Source: Rhizodiscina lignyota
Taxonomy: Eukaryota; Ascomycota; Dothideomycetes; Aulographales; Rhizodiscinaceae
Direction of reading: 5' to 3'
Length of the DNA stretch: 64,000 bases
Assembly (NCBI GenBank): GCA_010015805.1
Contig: ML978130.1
Span: forward strand, 1,178,001 to 1,242,000
Shown one piece after another: positions 1 through 11,750 of the stretch. The notes below the pieces were generated by a model, which saw nothing but the letters and a program-made list of their open reading frames with translations, searched no databases and was not told the DNA's origin. Both the position numbers and the translations under genes were made by a program. How positions within the stretch are numbered: the stretch's first letter is position 1; every line of letters starts with the position of its first letter.

Positions 1-2658
1 CTCTTTATTTTCCTTTGCGAAAAAGGTCACGGTCTTTCCGCCTGCGCCCCATTTCACGTATTCGCCAAGAAAAGCGTTAGCGATAAGGAACCCAACGATC
101 AAAGCGAGGATGATTCCCCAATTTCTCCACAAATCTTTGGGGTTGTATGTGAAGTTCGTCTCGATGTACCTCGTTCCGCTGACTAGCGGATTGCCACTCT
201 CGCTACCAGCGAGTGTGCAGACCTGGTGATTGATGTCGTTGTAGCCAGGACCCGATGGGATGAGTGATTCAGCAGTACATCGGAGGTCGAGGTGTCGAAA
301 TTCGTTCATCATCATTGCAGAGAAACCGAGACCGAGAGCGTTGATGTAGAATATCCAACGGAGCCAAACTTGTTCGGACTGCCATTGAATGAGATAGCCG
401 GAAGTGAGGACGAAAAGCGTAATTATGAGGGCGGCAAGACTGCGACACATTAGGATATAGCTCAAACTCTTCAAATAGAAGACTATAACTCCCAGAGGTC
501 AGGAAGAGGCTTACCGAATCGCAACGTCAAAGTCTGGACACAGACAGCCCACTGTCCGGAAGAACAGCGTCATTGCGAGGTATCCAGATATGATCATCAG
601 ATAAAAGATGAAGAATGCGCCCGCATCCCGTACCAAATGGCACATGAAATATACCATAATCGAGAAAACCATAACTTGCACCGCCGCAAACGCCATGTCC
701 ACAATGATCTGTGCGATCCACAGTGCACTGGGCCGATGGAAGGTATACGCACGATGCTTGTTGACGATCGGCCTACCCACCATCGTGCTGGCCAGCTCAC
801 CGAACGCTTGGAAGGCGTTGAACAATAGCGCGATGAAAAGCACACCACCTCTCGTGAAGGCTCCGGCACTTGTGACGGGCAAGTTGAGCCACACGGTACC
901 AATGATGATAGCAATGATAATTGCAGTCGCCCAAGACACTACAAGTGAGAATTTGTCTTGCCATTTGAGCAAGTATTGGCGCTTCATAAGGGCGTAGACC
1001 TGGAGGTAGAACGGGATGCTGTACACATTCTTGTTTGAGGTATGGCGCTTCGAATCATGCACGGCGGTCTGGAAGTCCTCGTAGACATGGCGCTCGTTGT
1101 CAACTTGTTGCTTGTACGTCTGCACCTCCTCAGCGAGCTGCGTAGCATACTTGGACTCATTGAATGCGGATACAAGAGCGTCCGGAGTGCTCGGGACGTC
1201 GGAGGACGAACGACCGGCTCTGTACTCGCGCTCAAACGGATCAGTGCAGCCTGTCAGATAGTCTGGCGTCGTTTGGCGAGGCTTCTCGAGGAATCCCAGG
1301 CCCTCAAAATATGCTCGAGCTTCCTTCGTCGGACCCAAGAAAACTTGTCGGCCCTCATCGATGACCATAACCTTGTCAAAAAGCTGGTAGATGTTCTCGC
1401 TTGCTTGATACAAGCTCACAAAGGTGCTAATCTGGTAAATGTCCGTCATGATCCTGAGAGATTTCGTGTAGTCAAGTGCGGTAGACGCGTCCAGTCCACG
1501 AGTCGAATTGTCCCAAGAGCATACTGTCGCGCCTGTCACCATCATCTCGGCGATGGACACCCGCTTGCGCTCTCCGCCTGAGATACCACGGACGAAAGGG
1601 TTTCCGACAATCGTGTTACGGGTGTGCTCGATGTTGAACATTTTCAGAAGTAGCTGGATGACTCTTTCTTTGAAATCTTTCCTGGACATACCAGCAGGTC
1701 GCTTGCCCGGAACTTTCGTCTCCAATGCAAAATCGAGGGTCTGACCAACGGTGAGGGTGGGATGATGGATATCATCTTCGCCGTTGTAGACAGCTTCGCC
1801 TCGATATCTCTTCTCGAACGTCTTGCTGTCGTACGGGCCGTATTCAACGTTGCCTTTGATGTTGGTATACCCATATCGCTGGTTACTGATGACCTTCAAG
1901 AATGTTGTGCACCCGCTCCCAGGCCGACCCAGAACCAGCACCATCTCGCCAGGCTTGACGACACCTCTGAAATCTCTCAGGATCTCAACCTCGCGTCCTT
2001 TCTTGCCCAATCCGAGTATACTTTGCACTGTCTCGAAGACATTGAAGAAGCTCACAAATGCCATGGGAAACGTCTTGACGAAGTTCTTGACTCCGCCAAC
2101 TCCACTGACCGTCAGGCCATCCCACAAGACACCAATGCGCTTCGCCTTGATTCCTGCAGCTTCCTCTTCCGCCTTTGTACCGCGCAACGTTGATTCGAGG
2201 TCGAAGGGCTCGAGTGAGGATTCGCTGTCATCTGCTGCCTTCTCGACATCTGCGGCTCCTCCTTTACGCGACTTCTGGCTTTGACGCGAATGGATGCGCG
2301 CCAGACGCTGCGACGACTGCGACACGCGCGACAGCTCCTTACTGAGCTCTGCAAAGTCCGCCTCTGCGCGCGCGACATTGACGCCGCTCCCAATGCCATC
2401 TTTCTCGCTCTTTCCCCCATAATGGATCGGAGTGTATGTAGCGGAATGCTGCGTCGAGGCCCTGCTCAGGCCATGCCCATACTCCTTCTCCTGCGCGCGT
2501 TCTGCATTCTCAAGGTCGAGTTCGTTGTCGGGGGCGGAATCGAAGTTTATGATGTTAGGGTCATCGAGTACGATCTCGCGTTCGTGCGCCGCGGCGCTGG
2601 CTGCTGACGGGTTTCCCTGTATCAGATCTGGCTGTTGGTGCTGTTGTTGGCTGCTCAT
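1..2658 (-). CDS. PDR-type (ABCG) multidrug efflux transporter, N-terminal half, cut by window start
   Basis: Fungal pleiotropic-drug-resistance pumps use ATP to export hydrophobic drugs and lipids across the plasma membrane. Exons 515..2658 and <1..439 are split by a 75-bp GT-AG intron (440..514). Order is NBD then TMD, as in PDR proteins. NBD1 shows the degenerate Walker A GRPGSGCTT (about residue 248, Cys for Lys), the signature ISGGERKR (about 358) and WDNSTRGLDAST (about 384), all typical of the first PDR nucleotide site. Membrane helices begin near residue 560, followed by the conserved CPDFDVAIR and, in exon 2, GYLIQWQSEQVWLRW. The frame is open up to 2772 but 2658 is its first ATG. 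The second NBD/TMD half lies outside the window. The N terminus is Q/S-rich and probably disordered. Confidence 0.95.
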
Positions 2659-4312
2659 GCTGACAGGCTGTTGCCGGCTGGGCGCACAGCAGGGTCGTTC
2701 CTGCCTCGGAGGCTGTTCGATAACACGGACCGCAGCTGGGAAACTTTGTTCCAACGACAGCAACCACTTCAATTAAGATTCTGGAAGGGAAAATGAGAAA
2801 GAGAGAGATTAAGACTTTTTGTTTTTGAAAAGAACCCAATAGGAAACGAGCTGGGAGTCGAGATGCCGCAGGCCGGATGTCGCTGCCGTCCGCTCTAGCA
2901 TATTTACGTTTTTGCTGCCGAGCGATCCTGGAACCCGACTGCCCTTGGCGAGGCCTCAACGGACTTACAGCAATGGGCTTCCGGACGAAAGAATGAAGAA
3001 CGACTCACGCGGTGGCAGTGGAGACGGTGTCATTGACTCGCTGCCGTCAATTGGCTCCACCAGGCCCACACCGACTGCTCGACAGGGAGCATGGACTTGC
3101 ATCGCATTCGCATTTGCAAGCAGCTCAGCTTGGGAATGGCCGCTTTCGTGTCTGTTTGACGATATTGCGGGGACGCAGACAAGGCACCTGGCGCACCTCG
3201 CTGCATTTCCTGCAGCTGCTTCATCCGGACACCGTCCGCCTGCTCCCTCTCTTCTTGAAACACGGTGAAGCGGCAGGGCGCATATCTTGGATGGAATTAT
3301 TGTGATTCACTCCTCCTGATCTACGGCACGATGCGGGGCTTTTGCAATCTGGCGGTCAAACAACTGTCCGCATGCGTATTCGCATGCGTATTTGACCGAT
3401 CACTTGCACTGGTCGGCTGCTTGTTCATTTGAGTGAGGATAGGGCTGGTCACGCTGGTGCGGTCCGGATCGCGCGAAGCCGAGCTACCGTGTCATTGCTT
3501 TTATGGGTCTCCATGGGAAGCACGTTTTCGGGAGAATCTGCATCTTCACATCCGCAGATCCTTCTGTCGCGAATCTCGTCGGGCTATCAGTCAGTATTAC
3601 ATATTCAAATACCGTCTCAGCCTTTCCGTTCTCCTTGTGTCACAAGCTCCGCGAGCAATATCGGCATGCCGGCACTAATCACCACATCAAGAAGCGTCGC
3701 AGATCGGAGGGCGACCTCGTTGTCTCCACAGCGAAGAAATGCCCAGCAGGCAGCGGCCATGGCAGCAGCACGCGTGGGCACGGGATCTCGTATCCTCTCG
3801 TTTGATATTTGATAGGGACGGCATTTCGCGCCGTTCCGGATTCCATTTAGAGACCGAAAATCCGCGCCTAGGCGACCAGAAAGCGACAATCACGAAATAC
3901 CGTAGAATTCCCACTTCAGCCACAATTTGGTCGTTGTAATGCTCAGGCACTGTATGATTTGGATTGTAACACTCTTCTCACTTGATTGCCCTCTACAACA
4001 AACTTTGTTCATTGGTGAAAATCGGGCCATCCGAAAATTGTCCTTCCAACAATTATTCTCGCCCTACCCACTTTCAGAGTTCTCAGATGCGATGGATACT
4101 CTCGTTATTTTCAACACTATGACAGAACTGCTTCCCACTAACATCGTGTTCCTGTTTGTCTTTGTAGCTTGACTAGTTCTTATTTGCCTTTACCAATGCA
4201 GCAGAATATTAAAAGCAGAGATGGACGTCTGAAGGCTGGATCAATGGCTGCACCTCGTGTTTGGAGCATTTATTTTATCTAACATAATAGTCAGCTCACT
4301 TATTGGCTCACG
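2659..4312. other. Intergenic; no supported gene
   Basis: Upstream region of the ABC transporter. Several short ORFs on both strands have no start context, composition or splice pattern that supports them. One small tandem repeat occurs near 3370..3394 (two copies of cgcatgcgtatt). The region probably holds the promoters of the flanking genes. Confidence 0.5.
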
Positions 4313-4990
4313 ATGGCCGCGTGGTCTGGCTTTCATATCGCACTCATCATTGAACTGGCATTGCTTCCAATCGAAATGGGCCTTTGGCTTCTTATCTATA
4401 CCTTCATCGAGAAGAAACACTACGACTTCGCACTGCGACATCACCCTGGAGTTACTCCACGGCCTCCTACGCATCCATCAGATGGCAGCGAAGCAGCTAG
4501 CAGTAGCCGCTCTCCAAGCCTAGCTTCTAGTGATCAGCAATCGATCAACACCAATGACGAGCACGAATCCGCGGTTCCTTACATGCCTGCAAATGCCTCA
4601 TCCTCTTCTGGCCCCACCCGGACTCTAGAGGCTCGGGTCAATAATTTGCAGGAAGACTTACATCGAGTGGAGCAGGATTTACTGCTCATGCACAGAGTAA
4701 CTGACCGTGGCTTCGGCATTCTACTACGATACCTTCGGCAATTGGTTTTCGACGCAAGCCGATATGTACTGCTTCCAGAGCCGCCTCTTAAAGATCAAGT
4801 CTTCCATGACATGAGAGACCCTTCAGAGACGTGGGAATATTATACTGCGCCGGTCGTCACCCAAGGCCAGTCTGGGGAAAGTGAAGAGAGTGTTACTGGA
4901 CAGGAGAAATACGATGATGTCGTCGGCCATATTGGGAAAGGTAAAGGCAAGGCACGAGAAAACGACAGTATGGATCATGCCCCAGAATAG
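4313..4990 (+). CDS. Hypothetical protein with N-terminal membrane segment and coiled coil
   Basis: A 225-residue product I do not recognise. Residues about 7-32 are strongly hydrophobic (HIALIIELALLP... LLIYTFI), which fits one membrane anchor or a re-entrant pair. Then comes a Ser/Pro-rich spacer (about 45-105), a short heptad-like helix (about 105-130, LEARVNNLQEDLHRVEQDL) and a charged tail with a KGKGKAR block. No catalytic motif is visible and there is no intron. The start is the first ATG of the frame. It has the same architecture as the next gene on the same strand (membrane anchor, coiled coil, disordered tail), although I see no clear residue-level homology. It may be lineage-specific. 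Confidence 0.55.
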   Translation: MAAWSGFHIALIIELALLPIEMGLWLLIYTFIEKKHYDFALRHHPGVTPRPPTHPSDGSEAASSSRSPSLASSDQQSINTNDEHESAVPYMPANASSSSGPTRTLEARVNNLQEDLHRVEQDLLLMHRVTDRGFGILLRYLRQLVFDASRYVLLPEPPLKDQVFHDMRDPSETWEYYTAPVVTQGQSGESEESVTGQEKYDDVVGHIGKGKGKARENDSMDHAPE

Positions 4991-5578
4991 CTCCGCTGCC
5001 TCATTTCATCGTCGCATTATGTCTACCCTCTGCCAGGTTATACACTATGTGTACTTGATGATCACATTTCGTACAATGGTCCAACTATACTTCAAATCAG
5101 TCACATCATGACGAATGTGTGCATTCTTTACCCTGTTTGGGAGTTAAATAATGAATCCGAATTATTTAGCGGCACATCGGACCATGTTACTCATTGCTTC
5201 AGGCACCAACCTTGATCGTTCAGCCTACGCCTTGCAATACACTATCATTGGGAATTCGTGCCACGACGACCAATTATACAGTTCGCCCAGTTTGCCAGTC
5301 GACAACTAGCCGGCCTCATATTTCCAAACAATTCCTCTTCCTCTAACTTCTTTGTTCATTGTGGTGGCACTCGGGTTTCTTGGGACCCAAGAGTCTCTTC
5401 AAGCACGCCCGAATCGCTTGAAGAGCAATCTCAAGACTGTTTGGATAATCGAAGAGCCATTCATGCACCTATGTCATGCTTAGAATTTAAGAAGATACTT
5501 TTTCCCTTCTTTGTTCTATTCTTCATGCATTTGACGTTCCGTTCCGTAGCACAGCAACCCAGTTGAAAGCCTCACAAG
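4991..5578. other. Intergenic between two small membrane-anchored protein genes
   Basis: 588 bp, AT-rich. One ORF (5258..5566) shows no conserved character. Presumed 3' region of the upstream gene and promoter of the gene at 5579. Confidence 0.45.
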
Positions 5579-6378
5579 ATGGTGCCAGAAACGATACTAG
5601 AACATGCGCTCCTTATTGTTCTCATTTGTATTATATTGGCACTTGTCACGTTATTTTCTACTATTATAATGGCATGGCGATGTTTCGAACGTGCGTAGGC
5701 TGAGCTTTTTAGTTGTTTTTTTGCCGCGTCTACGACGGCCTGCAATCCAAAATTAATCCCATCACAGGCTTTATCCAGTCATATATCGCGACGAACGAAA
5801 GTGGAAGAAAAGCAATCGTAGCACAAATCAACCGAAGATTCGATGAGATGCAAGGAGAACAGGAAGAGCGCCAGCAGCAGTTTGAGGTGGAAATTCGCGA
5901 CCGCCATATCAAGCAAACCGATACTGTGAACCAGGCGACCAAGTTATTCTTCCTCGAGACCAATGCAATGCTAAGAGAATTTGACGAGGACCTTCGCTAT
6001 GCGAGACTCCTTGGGCTTGATTTCTCGCCCAGGTGGCCAGTCCTCGGGCCTTCTCATGCGGACACTGTAAGGCCTCCTCCGTATTCTGCTCAAGCACAAG
6101 GGCCTCCTCATAATGAGCCGCCCCAAGGAACTTCCATACAGCAGTATACCGCGACGCGAGGCTCCCAACAGCACAGAGAACATCTCAGCCCTCCTGGACC
6201 TTCACCCGTTGTAGAAATTTTCGAAGCGTCTGGTACGGAGCGTCGATACAGGAGGACCCGCTCTCGACAGCAGCGTGAGGATGAGGTCAGGCAAGCTCGG
6301 GCTCGAGGCGTGGACGAAGACTTTGCACCAAGTAACAATGACCATGATATTAGCAGCAAGCTGCCAAATATTGCCTAG
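5579..6378 (+). CDS. Hypothetical single-pass membrane protein with coiled-coil and disordered tail
   Basis: Two exons, 5579..5690 and 5768..6378, with a 77-bp GT-AG intron (gtgcgt...cacag); 240 residues. The downstream ORF alone has no ATG. The upstream ATG at 5579 adds a hydrophobic segment (about residues 8-32, ending IIMAWRCFE) and splices in frame, which supports this model. Residues about 50-105 are charged and helix-forming (QINRRFDEMQGEQEERQQQF). The rest is Pro/Gln/Arg-rich and disordered. Function unknown. It lies head-to-tail behind the similarly built gene at 4313, and its stop is only 17 bp from the convergent regulator gene. The intron choice is an inference from phase and splice signals. 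Confidence 0.55.
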
Positions 6379-6395
6379 TGGAGAAGTTAAAGTGA

Positions 6396-8212
6396 CTAAA
6401 GAGAGAGCGGAAGTATTAAAGGGGGATCTTCAGTATCCAATGACTCGAGGTATCTTCCTAGACTCAGGCTTAGAAAATATTCTTGTGAAAGGTTATCACG
6501 GAGTGTTGTCATACCAGCAACTCGCCATCTTCCATTGAAATTACTGAGAAGCTTCTTCAACGATGCAAGATTATGTTCGACCTCCGCATCTACCATCTCG
6601 GAGTCGTTCGCATGTTTAAGTAGCTGGTGCTGCACGACAGCTGCTTGGTAGAGGCAGTATGGGACAAATGGCGAGAGAGTCCCGTAATCTACCTTATCCG
6701 CATCGCTGAAGAGACGGCTACAAACTTCCAGGACTTCAATAGATAAAGGTTTCATCTGTGCAAGCGAAAGATATTTTTGGTCATCGCTTTGCTGATTTCG
6801 GGGCTTGGTAGAGCCATAGAGTGTGAAAAGCGCGCTATGCTTTATCAGTGATGCAGGAAATCGACGGAGACGCTGATCAAAGCGACCCTCAATAAAAAGA
6901 CTGCTCACCAGATACATATCCCAAGTGCTGCACAGTATTTCCCATAGTGCAGCTCCTCCTCAACCAGTACTGGTCTGAATGCCAGTAGCGTGCGCTCGAG
7001 CTGCAAGCTCTCCTTTGTCTGGAATTCTCCATCCGAAGTTGGATCGAAAACATGGCGGATGACACGACCCGCAAGATGAGAAACTTGACATTCGCGCGCA
7101 AATTGGCCTACTGTGATGTCTGATGGCGTGGCAAGAACCGGAGTAGCAGGGGATGTTGGTGGGATCACGTTCTGTGCCCATACCGCATCTTCGATAGGGA
7201 GCGCGTCGGAGCTTGCAGGGTCCTCAATACCGAATACGGTGTCTGCATTGCAGAGACTTATGAATCTAGAAATAATTTAGTTCCAGTGAGAGATAATAAC
7301 AGAATCAACAGGAATGCCAGGAAAATGAAATGCCACTCGCGTTTCATGAGCCGCACCTGTCCAAGTTAAATACCGCCCATCGTACTCTATTCCGCTCCTC
7401 GACTTCAATATCAGAGGGCTCAATCTCAAATCGTGCTACATTGCTCTTGAGACTACGTGCCAGCCTTGCACAAGCTCCGATAGAGATAGATGCGGTGGGA
7501 TAGATACCATGTCCCATCTCATAGAATGTAACAATGAGTCTCGATTGTACAACATCCAATGACGAATAATTCGTAGCTTCAAGGAGGCTGATGATACCCT
7601 TCACAGTGACATATAGTGAAGATAGCATACTGCCAATATTTGTTGGTGGAGTTTCCTGGACGAGGTGTATGCACAGACACAGCGTCATAAAGTCCGCTGG
7701 AGCCGTACTAAACAGCGTTGGCAATCGTTCGTAGAATCTCCGAGTCGAGATTATTGGCAATCTAGTGTGGGTTGATTTGAAATAAGCCGCTGATATCTCT
7801 TCCATATTGTTAAGCGTCCCGAGGGTCTTGATGGCCTCATTTCGAACAGCGATGTCCACAGTCGCACGTCGAAGCGACTCATGACGAAAAGGGTCCACAT
7901 CAGAAGAAGGACTAATGAAGGAGAGCCTGTGTTCGTTCTGTTGCGAGAGTAATGAGTTACCGCCAGCTGAGGTGCCTTGAGAGCTGCTTCCGGAGCTGGC
8001 ATCATAAGCTAGCTGTGGCGAATCTTCTCCGTAAGAGCACGCACGGCTCAGTCTGCAATATCGGTGTCAGAGCCTCAATACGATCGCAGAGACAACTGGA
8101 CCTACCGAGCGCATGTTGAGCATTTCGGCCAAACCCTATCGCATTTTCGTTTCGAGACTTTACATGGTGAACACGAGTTCATCGCCCGCTGGACGACGCC
8201 GGTGGTATCCAT
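6396..8212 (-). CDS. Zn(II)2Cys6 transcription factor with fungal-specific regulatory domain
   Basis: Four exons: 8106..8212, 7357..8052, 6909..7265, 6396..6834. Introns are 53, 91 and 74 bp; 532 residues. The binuclear zinc cluster spans the first intron: CSPCKVSKRKC, then CSTC, then, after splicing, RLSRAC, which gives all six cysteines in canonical spacing (about residues 14-41). Downstream is a fungal_trans-type helical domain (RVRWAVFNLDR, KYCAALGICICALF) as in nuclear regulators of metabolism. The start is the first in-frame ATG, ten codons before MNSCSPC. The last intron removes a stop after GICI and restores CALFTLYG, with a clear ctgataa branch site. Target genes cannot be read from the sequence. 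Confidence 0.88.
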
Positions 8213-9110
8213 GAACTCTTTCGAACCGAACTGTGGCCACAAGTAACAGCAGTCTGTCCTGAATCTTTCATAGAGACATTTTCTTTATATATTTAGCGCA
8301 CATACCAAATTCCTCCACTTACTTAATTCGCCTTTGGTTGCGATATGTAGTGGCCGCCGCACCGAGGCGTCAGCGGCGTGAGCGGCTCGCCGCCACCTGC
8401 AAGCGAACTCTAGATTTTCCTGCGATGGGGAGCTTTCGTCATAATATGACACAATGAGTACTACTGTTTAGCTTACCTTTACTGTACTCAGTTGAGGAAG
8501 CCTTGAGACTACCCCATAATCTGTTCTGGACCTATCTTTTCAACTTCACTAGCTTGCAAACCACAACGTCAATGGGCCCGCAACCGCTCGCGAACTACGG
8601 TCGTCTATTGGCTACTCCGACGTGCCCGAACTCTTCAAGTGCCGGAAATCAGTATGACGACTCTGCTGGCAGAATTTAGTAGATATTCTGTAATAAGGAT
8701 AGTTTGAGCAGAAAGGTTTAAAATCCGCTCCTTCAATTTCCGAAATTCCGAGCCGTCGGCCTGTGCTCGCTCTGCAGTTGTCGTACATACTACACCCACG
8801 AAGCCCCTTTTCTTAGCCTTTATCGCTGTCTCTAGAGTTCTTGAATGCACTTCTTTCGCATCTTCAGCAGCTGGCCAACTCAATGGTCACTCAATTACAT
8901 CCATCATCAACCTCATCTCTAAGCATACGATTTCTAACACGAAGTAGTGTCCGAGAATGTGCACCGACTCGTTCTAACAAATATCATACTCGACGCCACA
9001 AGCTCAGCTTTTGTTAAACGACTCCAGTTGCATAGTAAACATCGTAAAATTGCGCAGTTGTAATTCCTTTCCATTCCAGAAGCACTAGCATATCCCCACC
9101 AGGTAACTAT
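8213..9110. other. Intergenic; no supported gene
   Basis: Between the regulator and the carbonic anhydrase. The only longer ORF (8635..8883, minus) lacks an ATG and any family signature. A GC-rich patch with repeated CGCCGC/GCGGCG-like triplets occurs near 8352..8400. Confidence 0.45.
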
Positions 9111-9905
9111 TTATAATTCACTCTTACTGTGCGCGACCTCCGAAAGAACTCCAGTGGCAATGTCGTATTTCAACCCAACGAGCTGTGTCGTCTTTTTGAT
9201 AAGGGGAGAAGCTCTTAAGATCGCAAGATCTTCTCTGATGCTCTCTTCGATGCTGTGAACAGTATCAGCAATTGGATATTTCGTCAGACAGCGTTTGGAT
9301 TCTAACGTACGTCCCCTTGATTTCGCCAAATTTGGAGGCATCGATGGTTTCTTTCTCCTCCGGGGCAACTTCGATCAATGCCTTTCTGATGTCCGCGTCA
9401 TGAAAATGCGTCATGCCACAGTCTATACACGTCAGTCGTGCATTATGGAGCACAGGGGCTTCGACTCCCTTCGACGACATACCTGTATGATGCATAACAA
9501 CAATTGTGCCTGGAGCTCCAATTGTTTGAAGAACCGCTAGAGTTCTGATGGCATCAAACACCCGACCTCCAGCATTCCGAACCATTGTCGCTTCTATTGT
9601 TCTCGATCGTTAGCTGCAGCTCGATCTCCTCAGCGTATCCCGGCTCAGGATAGAAGAACACGAACTCAATGTTGAATCAATGCCCAGAATCTGGTAGGGG
9701 TTCAATCGCGGATCTGAGCATGATAGAACCACTACTCCGGTACCTGATTCTCTCATTTTGGGAACCAGTTGCATCAAACCGAGCGGAGTCTGATAGCTCT
9801 GAGCAATCTTGCTATTGAACCGTCAGATTTCTTCATATATTTTATCTTCGGGGAAAATAAATACCTATTGCGCGCCAACATTTGGATGACTGGGCCGGTA
9901 GCCAT
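9111..9905 (-). CDS. Beta-class carbonic anhydrase
   Basis: Catalyses reversible hydration of CO2 to bicarbonate with one zinc. Five exons: 9865..9905, 9666..9811, 9483..9593, 9311..9422, 9111..9252; introns of 53, 72, 60 and 58 bp; 183 residues. The spliced protein contains the beta-CA zinc and catalytic-dyad motif CSDPR, then VRNAGGRVFDAIRTL, then HHTDCGM with the His and Cys ligands. The intron at 9423..9482 sits inside HHT|DCGM, so unspliced ORFs look broken although the gene is intact. The length fits the short cytosolic fungal beta-CAs, and no targeting signal is visible. The first ATG gives MATGPVIQMLARN, matching the usual N-terminal helix. Confidence 0.92.
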
Positions 9906-10625
9906 TTTCTCTCTGGATGCTGCAATCAATTTATCCGGGCGGGTTCGGTAAATGATGATAAGATCGATCACGTTGATTCTGAAAGGAACAATGGTCGGAA
10001 CTTAGCTATGATTCTATTGCGAAGTTTCAGGCGTGGATTGCTTGCCTTTATGTATGTAGAAGGTGAAGTGATACATGATTATGCCTGCATCCGCGGCACG
10101 GCTTGTACGGTCTGAGGCACCACATACTCGATCTCGGAAGGATTATATCATCTAATTCTGCTTTGTTATTCGTAAACCGTAAAAGCGATGTCATCACTGC
10201 TGTTGAAATAACTTAGCTAAGCAATGCATAAACCGAAGGCTTGGAACGAAGGCAAGTCCAAAAAGGGTGAGTACTCTCGCTGGCTGGGATCGGGCGTCCG
10301 AGCCAGGATCGGGCGCGCCGCGTGCGGGAAGGGACCGCCCAGTAGGAGCGCAGTGTCAAGTTACTTCATATTACTTCTCTACAGTCGATGGAGCCGGTCT
10401 CAACTTGCGGGAGATGACAACTGAAGAATAATCGTATCATAAGCACACAAGAGCTTGGCGAGCATCGTGTACCTGGAATGGAGCGATAGTTCGGTCATAG
10501 GACGAGAAAAATGTATATATCTAGCCATGGTCGAACGTCTCGTCGGCATCATTTTTGGAGCACCTACAATCTCAGATCCTTACTCTGCATTGCAAATTAA
10601 TTTCAAAAGCACAAAGTACTTCATT
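9906..10625. other. Intergenic, divergent promoter region
   Basis: 720 bp between the divergent carbonic anhydrase and NmrA-like genes. It holds a GC-rich block (about 10280..10345) with two copies of ggatcgggcg, 22 bp apart, in otherwise AT-rich DNA. No gene supported. Confidence 0.45.
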
Positions 10626-11750
10626 ATGCTCGGCTCTCAAGAATTAGTCCTAGCCATTGGCGGCACTGGCGCCCAAGGAATTCCCGTTGTCAAGGGCACG
10701 TTGACCGTCTGTCTGCTCTCCGAGATGTGCTGATTTCCTTTCAAGCTCTTTCATCCAATTCCAAGTACGCTGTACGCGTAATCACCAGGAATGCTGCTTC
10801 CACCGAGGCCCAGATGCTGTCATCAATTGCCGGCGTGGAGATTTTTGAAGGAGATTCCTACGACGAGGCCACACTCCGCAAAGCCTTCGACGGAGTGGAG
10901 TACGTCTTTGCTAATACAAATGGCTTTGCCATTGGAGAGAAGGCTGAGATCTACTGGGGTATTCGTCTCTATGAACTTGCCCGCGAATTTGGTGTCAAGC
11001 ACTTCCTCTACGCTGGCCTTGAGTATGCATCAAAATTGGGAAACTTCGATCCCAAATACCGCACTGGCCATCTCGATGGTAAAGGAAAGGTTGTTGATTA
11101 CCTGAAAGCTCAGCCTGTGACTCCAATGCCTTGGTCTGTCCTTACTTCCTGTCTTTACATCGAAGGGCTGAGCGAAATCCTTCAACCATTCCCTCACCCG
11201 AAAGAGCCAGGCACAATGATCTTTGCTGTTCCTTTGGGAGAAGGGAAATGTCCTCTTATTTACCTTGAAGACTATGGGGCTTATGCAAGATGGATATTCG
11301 GTCAGCAACTGCCTAAAGACTCACCGTGGATTGAGATTGTGAGCTAATCATTGCACCATCCCCATAGACACGCCAAATCGAAGTACAGGCATTGAACTTC
11401 ATGTTGCTACAGAAGACATTGCATGGAAAGACCTGGCTGCTGCATTCACCGAAGTGACAGGGCAGAAGGCAGTGTACCAGGATATCTCATTGGATGAGTA
11501 TTTCGCACTGGGAATCTTCCCCGAGCCAGACGCAAAGATCGGCTACTCGAGTTCTCCTGATGACTCTACTTTATTCACCTACCGCGAGAACTTTTCAGGC
11601 TTTTGGAACTGCTGGAAGGATAATTTGACAAAAAGGGATTACGACCTACTGGACGAAATCTTACCTACTAGAGTTAAATCAGTGAAGGAATGGATGACCA
11701 AGACCAAGTATGACGGGAAGCCGGCGCAGGTTTTGAAGACCTTTCGTTAG
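10626..11750 (+). CDS. NmrA-like family NAD(P)-binding protein
   Basis: Exons 10626..10695, 10746..11300 and 11368..11750; 335 residues. NmrA-like proteins are atypical SDRs that bind NAD(P) through a Rossmann fold and act as redox sensors or regulators. The dinucleotide motif is AIGGTGAQG at residues 10-18, followed by RVITRNAAS. The first intron must join ...VVK to ALSSNSK. The only junction that keeps phase starts with GC (10696..10745, GC-AG). The second intron (11301..11367, gtcagc...catag) gives ARWIFDTPNRSTGIEL, the usual NmrA wording, and removes an apparent stop. No YxxxK catalytic pair is evident, in line with a regulatory role. Substrate or partner unknown. Confidence 0.88.

Noticed and set aside
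1042-2284. Long plus-strand ORFs over the ABC transporter (1042..1581, 1762..2193, 1823..2284)
   Set aside because: They are antisense shadows of a clearly conserved PDR coding exon and carry no motif.
3429-3812. 127-codon plus-strand ORF in the region upstream of the ABC transporter
   Set aside because: Overlaps two other frames of similar length; Ser/Arg-rich with no conserved motif.
8635-8883. 82-codon minus-strand ORF
   Set aside because: No ATG, no family pattern, and no partner exon with a matching phase.
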